A DNA stretch of 64,000 nucleotides, taken from contig NZ_BMZS01000009.1 of assembly GCF_014652915.1 (NCBI RefSeq), forward strand, positions 1 through 64,000, given 5' to 3'. The notes beneath the pieces are model-generated. The model was not told the DNA's origin. It made no database searches and was given only the letters and a program-made list of their open reading frames with translations. The first letter of the stretch is position 1. Every line of letters begins with the position of its first letter. The DNA is from Thalassobaculum fulvum. Its GTDB lineage: Bacteria; Pseudomonadota; Alphaproteobacteria; Thalassobaculales; Thalassobaculaceae. Positions 31,679 to 41,832 of the stretch are shown piece by piece. The translations under genes were made by a program, and so were the position numbers.

Positions 31679-32779
31679 TCAACGCTTGTAGCCCGGGGCC
31701 ACGAACGGCAGCTTGGCTACCCGCGCGGGAAGCGGCTTGCCGCGCACCACCAGGCGCACCTCGGTGCCCTCGGCCGCGAACGCGGTCTCGACGTAGCCCA
31801 TGGCCACCGGGCCGTCGACGGTCGGCCCGAAGCCGCCGCTGGTCACCTTGCCGATCGGCCGGCCGTCCAGGTCGGTGATCTCGGTGCCCTCGCGCGCCGG
31901 TGCCCGGCCCTCCGGCTTCAGGCCGACGCGACGCCGGCTGGTGCCGTTGGCGATCTCGTCCTGGATGCGGGCGGCGCCGGGGAAGCCGCCCTGCTCGCGC
32001 CGGCGCTTGCCGATGCTCCAGGTCAGGGCCGCCTCGATCGGCGAGGTGGTGGTGTCGATGTCGTGGCCATACAGGCACAGCCCGGCCTCGAGACGCAGGG
32101 AATCGCGGGCGCCGAGGCCGATCGGCTCGACCTCGGGATGCGCCAGCAGCTTCTCGGCCAGGGCCTCGGCCCGGTCGGCCGGCACCGAGATCTCGTAGCC
32201 GTCCTCGCCGGTGTAGCCGGAGCGGGTGACGAAGCAGGGGATGCCGGCGACGTCCATGGTCCGGAAGGTCATGAAGGTCATCTCGGCGGCTTCCGGCGCA
32301 AGCGTGGCCAGCACCGCCGCGGCTGACGGGCCCTGCAGGGCCAGCAGCGCCCGGTCGGCCAGCTCGGTCAGCTCGGCGCCGAAGGTCGCCCGCAGCAGCG
32401 CGGTGTCGGCCTCCTTGCAGGCGGCGTTGACCACCACGAACAGGTGGTCGCCGGCATTGGTGACCATCAGGTCGTCCAGGATGCCGCCGTCGGCGTTGGT
32501 GAACTGGGTGTAGCGGGTGCGGCCTTCGCCGAGCCCGGCGATGTCGCCCGGCACCAGGGTCTCGAACCGGGCCGCCGCGTCGGCGCCGTCGACCCGAAGC
32601 TGGCCCATGTGCGAAACGTCGAACAGCCCGGCCTTGGCGCGGGTATGGCGGTGCTCGCCGAGGACGCCGAGCGGGAACTGCACCGGCATCAGGTAGCCGG
32701 CGAACGGCACCATCTTGGCGCCGAGGCGCTGGTGCAGCGCGGTGAGCGGGGTGGTCTTCAGGTCCTGCGACTCGGTCAT
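31679..32779 (-). CDS. gcvT: Aminomethyltransferase (T protein of the glycine cleavage system)
   Basis: The 366-residue product transfers the methylene group from the lipoyl arm of GcvH to tetrahydrofolate and releases ammonia. MVPFAGYLMPVQF, LFDVSHMGQLRV and SGYTGEDGYEISVP are family signatures in order. The length is normal. It is the first gene of gcvT-gcvH-gcvP, 48 bp behind the tandem glycine riboswitch, so glycine should switch the whole operon on. Confidence 0.96.
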   Translation of the reverse strand: MTESQDLKTTPLTALHQRLGAKMVPFAGYLMPVQFPLGVLGEHRHTRAKAGLFDVSHMGQLRVDGADAAARFETLVPGDIAGLGEGRTRYTQFTNADGGILDDLMVTNAGDHLFVVVNAACKEADTALLRATFGAELTELADRALLALQGPSAAAVLATLAPEAAEMTFMTFRTMDVAGIPCFVTRSGYTGEDGYEISVPADRAEALAEKLLAHPEVEPIGLGARDSLRLEAGLCLYGHDIDTTTSPIEAALTWSIGKRRREQGGFPGAARIQDEIANGTSRRRVGLKPEGRAPAREGTEITDLDGRPIGKVTSGGFGPTVDGPVAMGYVETAFAAEGTEVRLVVRGKPLPARVAKLPFVAPGYKR

Positions 32780-32827
32780 CGGTCCTCCGGCGACGGCTCC
32801 GCAACGGCGGAATGCCGTGCGTGCCCC

Positions 32828-33045
32828 CTCTGTCCGAAAGACCTGAGAGATTGGCCGGGCGGATAGGCGTCCCGGCTTTCCCCGTCGGTGAGGCGGGCGG
32901 CGATGGTCTGCCGGCGCCTGCTCTCCAGAGTCACCTCGCCTCGGGGTACCTTCGCCTGAGAGTTTCCGGGGCGGTTGCTCCTTCGGCGTCGACCGCAGTC
33001 ACCGGCTCGTCACCGGAGGCCCGTCGCTCTCTCCCCCGAGAGTCG
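32828..33045 (-). promoter_or_regulatory. Tandem glycine riboswitch in the gcvT leader
   Basis: Read on the reverse strand, two aptamers follow each other. The first opens with GGGGGAGAGAGCG, then GAAGGAGCAACCGCC and ACTCTCAGGCGAAGGTACC; the second repeats the plan with CTGGAGAGCAGGCGCC, GACGGGGAAAGCC and ATCTCTCAGGTCTTTCGG. These GGAGAG and CUCUCAGG elements are the glycine aptamer hallmarks. The platform ends 48 bases before gcvT. I see no clear terminator stem with a U-run, so control of translation initiation is more likely. Confidence 0.93.
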
Positions 33046-33062
33046 TGGGTTATGAGGCCGCC

Positions 33063-33090
33063 AGAATACCCAGCTCGGGCCGGCTTGCAA
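33063..33090 (-). promoter_or_regulatory. Promoter of the gcv operon
   Basis: On the reverse strand, TTGCAA (33085-33090) and TATTCT (33063-33068) are 16 bp apart, placing transcription start about 10-15 bp before the first riboswitch aptamer, as expected for a leader starting with the switch. Confidence 0.6.
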
Positions 33091-33248
33091 GAGTCGGCTT
33101 GCAGGAGTCTGCCGGCCGTCTCGCCCGCCGCCGCCGGAATCTGTCGGGCTGAAACAAATGAAACAGCCGAGTCGTCACCCCGATACACGCGATGGTTAAG
33201 ACCGCTGCCGCATTCCTGGGACGGTGGGGATTTCGCGAGGTGACGGAC

Positions 33249-34196
33249 ATGACGAGATACAGAGACGCGCTGCCGCAGCTGGGCGACCGGCTGTTCCTGA
33301 CGGATGGCGGGATCGAGACCACGCTGATCTTCCACGAAGGACTGGATCTGCCCTACTTCGCCGCCTTCCACCTGCTGAAGGACGCCGGCGGGACGGGTGC
33401 GCTGAAGGACTACTACCGTCGTCACGCGGCGATCGCCCGCGACAGCGGCACCGGCTTCATCCTGGAGAGCGCGACCTGGCGTGCCAGTGCCGACTGGGGC
33501 GACAAGCTCGGCTACTCGCGCAACGCCCTCGACGATGCGAATCGCAAGGCGATCGAGATGCTGCACGAGCTGCGCGACGAGCTCGAGACCGGGGCCACGC
33601 CGATGGTGGTCAGCGGCTGCGTCGGCCCGCGCGGCGACGGCTACGACCCGGGCAGCGTCATGACCGCGGCCGAGGCCGAGGCCTATCACGCCCGCCAGAT
33701 CGGGGTGTTCGCCGAGGCCGGGGCCGACATGGTCACCGCGATCACCATGACCAACGTGCCGGAGGCGATCGGGGTGACCCGGGCGGCACGGGCGAGGGGA
33801 ATGCCGGTGGCGATCTCATTCACCGTCGAGACCGACGGCCGGCTGCCGACCGGCGAGCCGCTGTGGGATGCGGTCTCGGCGGTCGATTCGGCGACCGGCA
33901 GCGGTCCGGCCTACTACATGATCAACTGCGCGCATCCGAGCCATTTCGCCGGCCAGCTCGAGGCCGGCGAGGCCTGGGTCGACCGCATCCGCGGGCTGCG
34001 CGCCAACGCCTCGCGGTGCAGCCATGCCGAGCTCGACCAGGCGACCGAGCTCGACACCGGCGACCCGGTGGAACTCGGCCGGCTGTACCGCGAACTGCGT
34101 GGCCGGTTCGGGCACATCAACGTGCTGGGCGGCTGCTGCGGCACCGATCATCGGCACATCGAGCAGATCTGCGATCACTGTCGGCAGGCGGCATGA
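33249..34196 (+). CDS. Homocysteine S-methyltransferase family protein
   Basis: The 315-residue product is a single Pfam S-methyl_trans barrel: LFLTDGGIETTLIF at the start, Cys227 in NCAHPSHF, and the double Cys296-Cys297 in GGCCGTDHRHI, which together bind zinc and activate homocysteine. Stand-alone forms use S-methylmethionine or betaine-like donors and make methionine. The ATG at 33249 has GAGGTG 6 bp upstream; an upstream ATG at 33192 is less likely. It diverges from the gcv promoter, so one-carbon genes face each other. Confidence 0.87.
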   Translation: MTRYRDALPQLGDRLFLTDGGIETTLIFHEGLDLPYFAAFHLLKDAGGTGALKDYYRRHAAIARDSGTGFILESATWRASADWGDKLGYSRNALDDANRKAIEMLHELRDELETGATPMVVSGCVGPRGDGYDPGSVMTAAEAEAYHARQIGVFAEAGADMVTAITMTNVPEAIGVTRAARARGMPVAISFTVETDGRLPTGEPLWDAVSAVDSATGSGPAYYMINCAHPSHFAGQLEAGEAWVDRIRGLRANASRCSHAELDQATELDTGDPVELGRLYRELRGRFGHINVLGGCCGTDHRHIEQICDHCRQAA

Positions 34197-34261
34197 TGCG
34201 CGGGCGCGGGGGACGTGACGGTCGCCCGCGTCGGGTTTCGCCGGTACGGTCGGACGGCGTC

Positions 34262-34807
34262 CTACGGCCGCTGGCGGCGGTTGAACTCGAGCTGCTCCGG
34301 GCTGAGCTGGAAGCCGACCAGCACCCGGGTCTGCCGGAAGCCGCGATCGGCCGGCGTCGGAATCCGCAGCGACAGCTCCTCGCGCCGGGCCAGCCGCCGG
34401 CTGTTGCCTTCGAACGGGACGGCGACGTCGAACACCTGCTTGGCGGTGATGTTGCCGGGCCCGTCCTCGACCGCGACGAAGTACTGCAGGTCGGCCTGCC
34501 GGCTCTTGTCGGCCGGCCCGCGCTCGACCCGGATGTCGACGGCCAGATCGATGTCGACACCCTTCTCGTCGTACTCGCAGATCGTCTGGACGGAGGAGAT
34601 CCGACCTGAGAACCGGACCTCCGTCAGGTCACGGCCGCCACCCGGCGCGAACTGCGTGAAGCTGTCCAGCGGCGCCGGGGTCCCGGCCGGCGGGCACGGC
34701 GGCGGCGGTGCGTCCGAGGCGCAGCCGGCCAGCGACAGGGCAAGCGGCACGAGAGCGGCCGACAGGGTGGCCAGGGCGAATCGACGCATCGCGGGGGCAG
34801 CCGTCAT
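34262..34807 (-). CDS. Hypothetical lipoprotein
   Basis: The 181-residue product has a lipoprotein signal peptide ending LSLAGC (Cys29) followed by a Pro-rich linker and a compact all-beta-looking domain (residues 60-170) that I do not recognise. ICEYDEKGVDIDLAVDIRVERGP suggests an immunoglobulin-like strand pattern. It should sit in the periplasm anchored to a membrane. The next gene upstream on the same strand, the CDGSH gene, ends 18 bp before, so they may share a transcript. Confidence 0.65.
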   Translation of the reverse strand: MTAAPAMRRFALATLSAALVPLALSLAGCASDAPPPPCPPAGTPAPLDSFTQFAPGGGRDLTEVRFSGRISSVQTICEYDEKGVDIDLAVDIRVERGPADKSRQADLQYFVAVEDGPGNITAKQVFDVAVPFEGNSRRLARREELSLRIPTPADRGFRQTRVLVGFQLSPEQLEFNRRQRP

Positions 34808-34825
34808 CGTGATTTCGGGGCCGGT

Positions 34826-35065
34826 CTAGAGGCTGAGATGGGTATCGTCGCACAGCGGCTTGGTCTTGGTCGCCTTGCAGCCGCAGAAATACACGGTCTC
34901 GGCCTGTTCCGCCTTGTAGCGGACCGGGACGATCCCGGTGCCGGCGTGCGAGGCGTCGCAGAACGGCTGCCGCTTGCTGAGGCCGCAGGCGCACCACAGA
35001 TACGTCCGGCCGGCCTCGACGTCGACCGCGAAGGGTTCCTTCTGTGCGCAGACCGGATCCGTCAT
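34826..35065 (-). CDS. CDGSH iron-sulfur domain protein with two motifs
   Basis: The 79-residue product holds two CDGSH-type cluster sites: Cys25, Cys27, Cys36 and His40, then Cys61, Cys63, Cys72 and His76. In both the usual CDGSH pentad is altered (CDASH and CDDTH), but the three Cys and one His ligands remain, so each could hold a [2Fe-2S] cluster. Such small bacterial proteins are cytoplasmic and of unsettled function. The start gives a clean family N-terminus. It is divergent from ispH. Confidence 0.88.
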   Translation of the reverse strand: MTDPVCAQKEPFAVDVEAGRTYLWCACGLSKRQPFCDASHAGTGIVPVRYKAEQAETVYFCGCKATKTKPLCDDTHLSL

Positions 35066-35164
35066 CGGCTGTCTCCCTGGCGGCAGCAACGCGGCGGACG
35101 ATAGCCCGGCGGCCCGGTCGGCGCAATTGACGGCGCCTGCCATTCGCGAGAAAACCGCCCGGCC

Positions 35165-36109
35165 ATGACCGAACCGCTCACCATCGTCCTCGCCGCGCCG
35201 CGGGGGTTCTGCGCCGGGGTCGACCGGGCCATCCAGATCGTCGAGCGGGCGCTCGAGAAATGGGGGGCGCCGGTCTACGTCCGGCACGAGATCGTGCACA
35301 ACCGGCACGTCGTGCAGTCGCTCGAGGCGCTGGGCGCGGTGTTTGTCGAGGAGCTCGACGAGTGCCCGGTCGACCGGCCGGTGGTATTCAGCGCGCACGG
35401 CGTGCCGAAGTCGGTGCCGGCCGACGCCGAGCGCCGCAACATGGTATACGTCGACGCCACCTGCCCGCTGGTCAGCAAGGTCCATCTGGAGGCCGAGCGC
35501 CACCACAGGCGCGGCCGCCACGTGGTGCTGATCGGCCATGCCGGCCACCCGGAGGTGATCGGCACCATGGGGCAGTTGCCCGAAGGCGCGATGTCGCTGG
35601 TCGAGGACGAGGCCCAGGCCGAGGCGTTCGAGCCGCCGGCCCCGGGGACGCCGCTGGCGTTCGCGACCCAGACCACCCTGTCGGTCGACGACACCGCCCG
35701 CATCGTCGAGATCTTGCGTCGGCGGTTCCCGGACGTGGCGGCGCCGAACAAGGAAGACATCTGCTACGCCACCACCAACCGGCAGGAAGCGGTCAAGGCG
35801 ATCGCCGCCGCGGTCGACGCGTTCGTGGTGATCGGCTCGCCGAACTCCTCCAACTCCAAGCGCCTGGTCGAGGTCGCCAAGGCGGCCGGCTGCGCCGACG
35901 CCCGGCTGATCGCCGGCGCGGCCGAGGTCGATGGCGGCTGGCTCGCGGGCGTGCGGCGCCTCGGCATCAGCGCCGGCGCCTCGGCGCCGGAGAGCCTGGT
36001 CGAGGACGTCGTCGCGGCCTGCCGCGCGCTGCGCCCGGTGACGGTCGAGGAAGTCGCGGTCGCCCGCGAGGACGTGCGCTTCAAACTGCCTCGCGAGCTC
36101 GCCTCCTAG
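35165..36109 (+). CDS. ispH: 4-hydroxy-3-methylbut-2-enyl diphosphate reductase
   Basis: The 314-residue iron-sulfur enzyme makes IPP and DMAPP in the last step of the MEP isoprenoid pathway. The three cluster cysteines are Cys16 ([10 protein letters not shown]), Cys99 (DATCPLV) and Cys199 ([10 protein letters not shown]). SPNSSNS near 222-228 binds the diphosphate. The start is well placed. It is 20 bp upstream of thrB, a pairing conserved in alphaproteobacteria. Confidence 0.97.
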   Translation: MTEPLTIVLAAPRGFCAGVDRAIQIVERALEKWGAPVYVRHEIVHNRHVVQSLEALGAVFVEELDECPVDRPVVFSAHGVPKSVPADAERRNMVYVDATCPLVSKVHLEAERHHRRGRHVVLIGHAGHPEVIGTMGQLPEGAMSLVEDEAQAEAFEPPAPGTPLAFATQTTLSVDDTARIVEILRRRFPDVAAPNKEDICYATTNRQEAVKAIAAAVDAFVVIGSPNSSNSKRLVEVAKAAGCADARLIAGAAEVDGGWLAGVRRLGISAGASAPESLVEDVVAACRALRPVTVEEVAVAREDVRFKLPRELAS

Positions 36110-36129
36110 GCCTCACCCCCGAGTATTCC

Positions 36130-37076
36130 ATGGCGGTCTACACCCCGGTTTCCGACGACGAACTGCAGACCTTCCTCGCCGACTACGACATCGGCGAGGT
36201 AACGTCCTTCGCGGGCATCGCCGAAGGCGTCGAGAACTCCAACTTCCTGGTCCGCACCACGCGCTCGACCTACATCCTGACGCTCTACGAGAAGCGGGTG
36301 AAGTCGGACGACCTGCCGTTCTTCGTCGGCCTGATGGAGCATCTCGCCGACAAGGGCCTGAGCTGCCCGCGGCCGGTGCCGTCGCGCGACGGGGCTACGC
36401 TGCGTACCCTGAACGGCCGGCCGGCGGCGGTCGTCACCTTCCTTGAGGGCATGTGGCACCGGCGCATCCAGCCGGCCTACTGCCGCTCGCTCGGCGCCGC
36501 GATGGCCGAGATGCACGTGGCCGGCGCCGACTTCCCGATGACCCGGGCCAACGACCTGTCGGTGGCCGGCTGGCGGCCGCTGCTCGAGGCCTGCGGGATG
36601 CAGTCGAACCAGATCTACCACGGGCTGTACAACGCCCTGAACCAGGAGCTCGGCTTCCTGGAGCGGGTCTGGCCGACCGGCCTGCCGACCGGCACCATCC
36701 ACGCCGACCTGTTCCCGGACAACGTGTTCTTCCTGGGCGGCGAGGTGTCGGGGATCATCGACTTCTACTTCGCCTGCACCGACGCGCTGGCCTACGACCT
36801 GGCGATCTGCCTGAACGCCTGGTGCTTCGAGCCGGACGGCAGCTTCAACGTGACCAAGGCCCGCCAGCTGGTGACCGGCTACCAGACGGTGCGGACGCTG
36901 TCGGCGGCCGAGCGCGAGGCGATGCCGATCCTGGCCCGCGGCTCGGCCCTGCGGTTCCTGCTGACCCGCCTGTACGACTGGCTGAACCACCCCGAGGGCG
37001 CGTTCGTGAAGCCCAAGGACCCGATGGAGTACCACCAGAAGCTGCGGTTCCACCAATCGGCGTCGGGCTCGGCCGC

Positions 37077-37089
<13 letters not shown>
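36130..37089 (+). CDS. thrB: Homoserine kinase (APH-like ThrB)
   Basis: The 319-residue product is the aminoglycoside-phosphotransferase-like homoserine kinase used by many alphaproteobacteria in threonine synthesis. MAVYTPVSDDEL and GIAEGVENSNF open the protein, and the catalytic loop HADLFPDN is at 191-198 with GIIDFYFA as the metal-binding strand. Its 3' end overlaps the convergent sensor kinase gene by 13 bp. In many relatives rnhA follows directly; here a signalling cluster lies between. Confidence 0.95.
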
Positions 37090-38336
<1,247 letters not shown>

Positions 38337-38509
38337 TGGGGACTCCCGGCCGTGGGCAGGACTTCATTCGCGCAGGGTGGATTTCCACCTATAAGAGAAC
38401 AGGAACTCTTCGGCTAATTTATTGTTTGCGTGAACCGGTTAAGAGGAGGTTAGCGTCACCCGCAACGGAGAACGGCGGAACCGGCGCCCCGGTTCCTTGG
38501 CGGGCAGCG
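38337..38509. other. Intergenic gap in the signalling cluster
   Basis: This 173-bp gap has an AT-rich patch (about 38390-38450) that should hold the promoter of the hybrid kinase on the reverse strand, though no strong hexamer pair stands out. GGAACCGG at 38477-38484 pairs perfectly with 38489-38496 around a 4-base loop, 14 bp after the response regulator gene, without a T-run. Confidence 0.45.
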
Positions 38510-38971
38510 TCAGTCCGCCCGCGACACCAGGCCGAACCAGTAGTTCTGAATGATGATGGCGGCCCGTACCATGCCGGCCATGCCGACAGGCTTGGTGATG
38601 TAGGAATTGGCGCCGCGGTCATAGCTGTCGGCCACGTCGGCCACGTCGCTGGACGTGGTGAACACCACCAGCGGGATGCGGCGCAGGGTCGGGTCGTCCT
38701 TGATCCGGGTCAGCGCTTCGCGTCCGTCCATGCCGGGCATGTTGAGGTCGAGCAGGATCAGTCCGGGCCGGGGCGCGGTCGCGGGGTCGGCGTACTCGCC
38801 GCGACGGTGGAGGAAGTCGAGCAGCTCGCCACCGTCGGAGACCCGAAAGAACGGATTGGCGATCTCCGCTTTCGCGAAGGCGCGGCGCGCGACGTACACG
38901 TCGTCGTCGTCATCGTCGGCCATGAGGATGGCTTGGCGGGGCAGCGGGTCGGTGAGCGCGGATCTAGCCAT
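38510..38971 (-). CDS. Single-domain response regulator (Rcp1-like)
   Basis: The 153-residue product is one receiver domain with the acidic pocket DDDDDD near 19-24, phosphoacceptor Asp75 (LLDLNMPGMDG), the conserved Thr-Ser in VFTTSSD and Lys in ITKPVG. The NMPGMDGREAL form and the length match Rcp1-type regulators that partner with phytochrome-like kinases. There is no output domain. It overlaps the end of the PAS kinase gene by 8 bp and is presumably its target. Confidence 0.92.
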   Translation of the reverse strand: MARSALTDPLPRQAILMADDDDDDVYVARRAFAKAEIANPFFRVSDGGELLDFLHRRGEYADPATAPRPGLILLDLNMPGMDGREALTRIKDDPTLRRIPLVVFTTSSDVADVADSYDRGANSYITKPVGMAGMVRAAIIIQNYWFGLVSRAD

Positions 38972-40514
38972 GCCGTACCTCCTGTCGAAGCGGGAGTACG
39001 ACTCGGAATGTGGCGCCCCCGTCCGGCCGTCCTTCCGCTTCGATGGTGCCAGTATGAAGCCGAACGATCCGGTGGCACAAGGCGAGGCCCAGACCGACCC
39101 CGTCGACCCCCTTGCGACCCTGCAGGCGCTTGAACGGCTCGAAGATCGCCTCGGCGAACGCCTGTTCGAAGCCGATACCGTTGTCGGCGATCGAGATCAC
39201 GCACTCGTCTCTGCCGGGAACCGCTGCCCGGCGCTCGGCGGTGATCGAGATCCGCAACGGCCGGTGCGGCGACCGGTACTTGAGGGCGTTGCTGAGCAGG
39301 TTCTGGAAGACCTGATGGAGGCGGGCGGCGTCGCCCTCGACGACCGGAAGCTCCTCGGCCGAGATCACGGCACCGGCCTCCTCGACCTGGATATCGAGGT
39401 CGCAGCAGACCGCGTGCCAGAGTTCCGCCAGGTCGACCTCGCCGATCTCGAGTTCGGCCAGCCCGGCCCGCGAGTACGCGAGGATGCCGTCGATCATGCG
39501 GCCCATGCGGGTGGCCCCGTCGACCATGACCTCGACGTAGCGCTGCCCGTCCTCGTCGAGCCGGTCGCCGTACTCGGACAGCAGGAAATCCCCGAAGGTG
39601 CGGATCTTGCGCAGTGGTTCCTTGAGGTCATGCGAGGCCGCGCTGGCGAACAGCCGCAGCTCCGAGTTCGAGCGTTCCAGGTCTTCGGATTGCCGCTTCA
39701 GGGTCCGGTTCAGGCGTTCCAGTTCGCGCGTATGCAGGAGCAGGGCGGTCTCGGCCTCCTTCCGGGCGGTGATGTCGCGGATGATGCCGACGAAGCTGCG
39801 GTCGTCGCCCTGCTGCGCCTCGCCGACCGACAGCTCGATCGGGAACACGCTGCCGTCCTTGCGGCGGGCGGCGACTTCGCGGCCGATGCCGATGATCCTG
39901 CGTTCGCCGGTGTCCAGATAGCGCCGGAGATACTCGTCGTGCTGGCCGTGATACGGCTCCGGCATCAGCATGCGGACGTTGCGGCCGACCACCTCGTCGG
40001 CGGGGTAGCCGAACAGGGTCTCGCAGGCCTTGTTGAAGGTCCGTACGGTGCCGTCGGCGTCGATCAGGATAACACCGTCGACTGCGGTGTCGATCACCGC
40101 GCGCAGCCGTTCCAGGCTGTCGGACAGCTCCTGCTCGGCCTGCTTGCGGGCGGTGATGTCGCGGATGATGCCGACGAAGCTGCGGTCGTCGCCCTGCTGC
40201 GCCTCGCCGACCGACAGCTCGATCGGGAACACGCTGCCGTCCTTGCGGCGGGCGGCGACTTCGCGGCCGATGCCGATGATCCTGCGTTCGCCGGTGTCGA
40301 GATAGCGCCGGAGATAGCCGTCGTGCTGGCCGTGATACGGCTCCGGCATCAGCATGCGGACGTTGCGGCCGACCACCTCCGCGGCGGCGTAGCCGAACAG
40401 GGTCTCGCAGGCCTTGTTGAAGGTCTGCACGGTGCCGTCGGCGTCGATCAGGATGACGCCGTCGACCGCGGTCTCGATCACCGCGCGCAGCCGTTGGCCG
40501 TCGTCCGACGTCAT
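38964..40514 (-). CDS. Histidine kinase with two tandem FixL-like haem PAS domains
   Basis: The 516-residue kinase has PAS domains at about 8-130 and 136-258, a coiled linker, HisKA with phosphoacceptor His295 (SHDLKEPL) and an ATPase domain with NLLSNALKY and DNGIGF. Both PAS copies keep residues that hold haem and sense O2 in Bradyrhizobium FixL: a His (64 and 192, for FixL His200), Arg six residues later (70 and 198, for Arg206) and Arg twenty later (84 and 212, for Arg220). The copies differ at only about six of 120 residues. No membrane segment is present. It should sense O2 or another gas and signal to the coupled receiver. Confidence 0.9.
   Translation of the reverse strand: MTSDDGQRLRAVIETAVDGVILIDADGTVQTFNKACETLFGYAAAEVVGRNVRMLMPEPYHGQHDGYLRRYLDTGERRIIGIGREVAARRKDGSVFPIELSVGEAQQGDDRSFVGIIRDITARKQAEQELSDSLERLRAVIDTAVDGVILIDADGTVRTFNKACETLFGYPADEVVGRNVRMLMPEPYHGQHDEYLRRYLDTGERRIIGIGREVAARRKDGSVFPIELSVGEAQQGDDRSFVGIIRDITARKEAETALLLHTRELERLNRTLKRQSEDLERSNSELRLFASAASHDLKEPLRKIRTFGDFLLSEYGDRLDEDGQRYVEVMVDGATRMGRMIDGILAYSRAGLAELEIGEVDLAELWHAVCCDLDIQVEEAGAVISAEELPVVEGDAARLHQVFQNLLSNALKYRSPHRPLRISITAERRAAVPGRDECVISIADNGIGFEQAFAEAIFEPFKRLQGRKGVDGVGLGLALCHRIVRLHTGTIEAEGRPDGGATFRVVLPLRQEVRHG
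39764..40111 (-). repeat. PAS-encoding tandem repeat, second copy of the protein
   Basis: This segment matches 40148-40495 with an exact offset of 384 bp (128 codons). Roughly the first 170 bases are identical, synonymous positions included, and the rest differs at scattered bases. It encodes the second PAS domain. Confidence 0.9.
40148..40495 (-). repeat. PAS-encoding tandem repeat, first copy of the protein
   Basis: Partner of 39764-40111 at an offset of 384 bp. It encodes the first PAS domain. The patchy identity points to recent duplication or to gene conversion acting on part of the unit. Confidence 0.9.
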
Positions 40515-40540
40515 GGTGCGGTCCTCCGGTCGATCGCCGC

Positions 40541-40569
40541 ATTATCGGATCGCCAGGACGACCCGTCGA
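40541..40569 (-). promoter_or_regulatory. Promoter candidate of the PAS kinase/regulator pair
   Basis: On the reverse strand TCGACG (40564-40569) and GATAAT (40541-40546) are 17 bp apart, about 27 bp before the kinase ATG, which also has a good GGAGGA ribosome binding site. Confidence 0.45.
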
Positions 40570-40723
40570 CAACCCTTTCGTGCGGCGGGGGCCGAACCCT
40601 GTCCGGCAGGCTGGACGCAGGGAGGCGGTATCCGCATAGTCCGACGCCCCGCGACCTGCGAACGGACGACAAGCCCATGCCTGCACCCGGCCGCCAGCCG
40701 ACCCCGTTCAGGACAACGGCGCG

Positions 40724-41173
40724 ATGACCGAGCGGGTCGAGATCTTCACCGACGGGGCGTGCAGCGGCAATCCGGGGCCGGGCGGCTGGGGCGCGGTGAT
40801 GCGCTGGCGCGGCACCGAGAAGGAGCTGTCGGGCGGCGAGCCGGAGACCACCAACAACCGCATGGAACTGATGGCGGCGATCTCGGCGCTGGAGGCCCTG
40901 ACCCGGCCGGTGCCGGTCGACCTGACCACCGACAGCACATACGTGCGCGACGGCATCACCAAGTGGCTGAGGGCCTGGAAGGCGCGCGGCTGGAAGACCG
41001 CCGACAAGAAGCCGGTCAAGAACCAGGACCTGTGGGAGCGCCTGGACGCCGCCGCCCGGCGCCACGACGTGAAGTGGCACTGGGTCAAGGGCCATGCCGG
41101 GCACCCGGAGAACGAGCGCTGCGACGAACTGGCCCGCCAGGCGATCGCGGCGATCCGGGCGGCGGGACGCTGA
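40724..41173 (+). CDS. rnhA: Ribonuclease HI
   Basis: The 149-residue product removes RNA from RNA-DNA hybrids. [16 protein letters not shown] at 8-23 holds the first catalytic Asp10; [10 protein letters not shown] holds the Glu; [11 protein letters not shown] holds the next Asp; and [19 protein letters not shown] supplies the last His/Asp. Length and order match the E. coli enzyme. It is followed by a strong hairpin and converges with the peroxiredoxin gene. Confidence 0.97.
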   Translation: MTERVEIFTDGACSGNPGPGGWGAVMRWRGTEKELSGGEPETTNNRMELMAAISALEALTRPVPVDLTTDSTYVRDGITKWLRAWKARGWKTADKKPVKNQDLWERLDAAARRHDVKWHWVKGHAGHPENERCDELARQAIAAIRAAGR

Positions 41174-41180
41174 ATCGAAA

Positions 41181-41200
41181 GGGGCGCCCGAAGGCGCCCC
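41181..41200. terminator. Bidirectional hairpin with a UUCG loop between rnhA and the peroxiredoxin gene
   Basis: GGGGCGCC at 41181-41188 pairs perfectly with 41193-41200 around a 4-base loop. On the reverse strand the loop reads TTCG closed by C-G, a very stable tetraloop, and a short T-run follows (TTTCGATTC). It sits 7 bp after rnhA and 25 bp after the peroxiredoxin gene. Confidence 0.72.
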
Positions 41201-41225
41201 TGCCGCAGTCGCGGTGAGCGTCGGC

Positions 41226-41708
41226 TCAGAGCTTGCCGAGCACGTAGTCGGCGCTCGAAACCTCGAACTGGCCCGGCTCCTCGACGAGCAGCTCCTTCAC
41301 CACGCCGTCCTTGACGACCATGGCGTAGCGCTTGGAGCGGGTGCCCATGCCGTAGCCGCTGCCGTCCATCTCCAGGCCGACCGCCTTGGTGAAGTCGGCG
41401 TTGCCGTCGGCCAGCATCAGCACGCTGTCGCCGACCTTCTGGTCCTTGCCCCAGGCGTCCATGACGAAGGCGTCGTTGACCGACAGGCAGGCGATGGCGT
41501 CGACGCCCTTGGCCTTCAGGTCGGCCGCCTTCTCGACGTAGCCCGGCAGGTGCTTGGCCGAGCAGGTCGGGGTGAACGCGCCCGGCAGTGCGAACAGCAC
41601 GACGGTCTTGCCGCCGAACAGCTCGTCGGTCTTGACGTCCTGGATGCCCTCCGCGGTCTTGGTCTTCACCGCGAGCGCCGGAACCTTGTCGCCAACCTTG
41701 ATGGTCAT
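41226..41708 (-). CDS. Peroxiredoxin (Prx5 type)
   Basis: The 160-residue product has the Prx active site PGAFTPTCS with peroxidatic Cys49, a second Cys at 74 (AIACLSVND) and the Prx5 closing strands (GMGTRSKRYAMVV). It reduces peroxides in the cytoplasm with glutathione or thioredoxin. The ATG at 41706-41708 is the family start, with VGDKVPAL following. rnhA next to this peroxiredoxin is common in alphaproteobacteria. Confidence 0.93.
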   Translation of the reverse strand: MTIKVGDKVPALAVKTKTAEGIQDVKTDELFGGKTVVLFALPGAFTPTCSAKHLPGYVEKAADLKAKGVDAIACLSVNDAFVMDAWGKDQKVGDSVLMLADGNADFTKAVGLEMDGSGYGMGTRSKRYAMVVKDGVVKELLVEEPGQFEVSSADYVLGKL

Positions 41709-41832
41709 CGTGTGCCTCCGTTGCCGAGGGCCGACCGGTGCCGCCCCCTGGCGGCCGGCGACCTCCTCGAAACTCCCGCTGCTTACATAGACCGTCGGGC
41801 GGGCCAATCCAACAGGGCCGATCCAACAGGCG

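Noticed and set aside
39764-40495. Assembly error producing a false PAS duplication
   Set aside because: The copies differ at scattered positions outside the identical block and the frame is intact through both, so a simple assembly duplication is unlikely, although read mapping would be needed to be certain.
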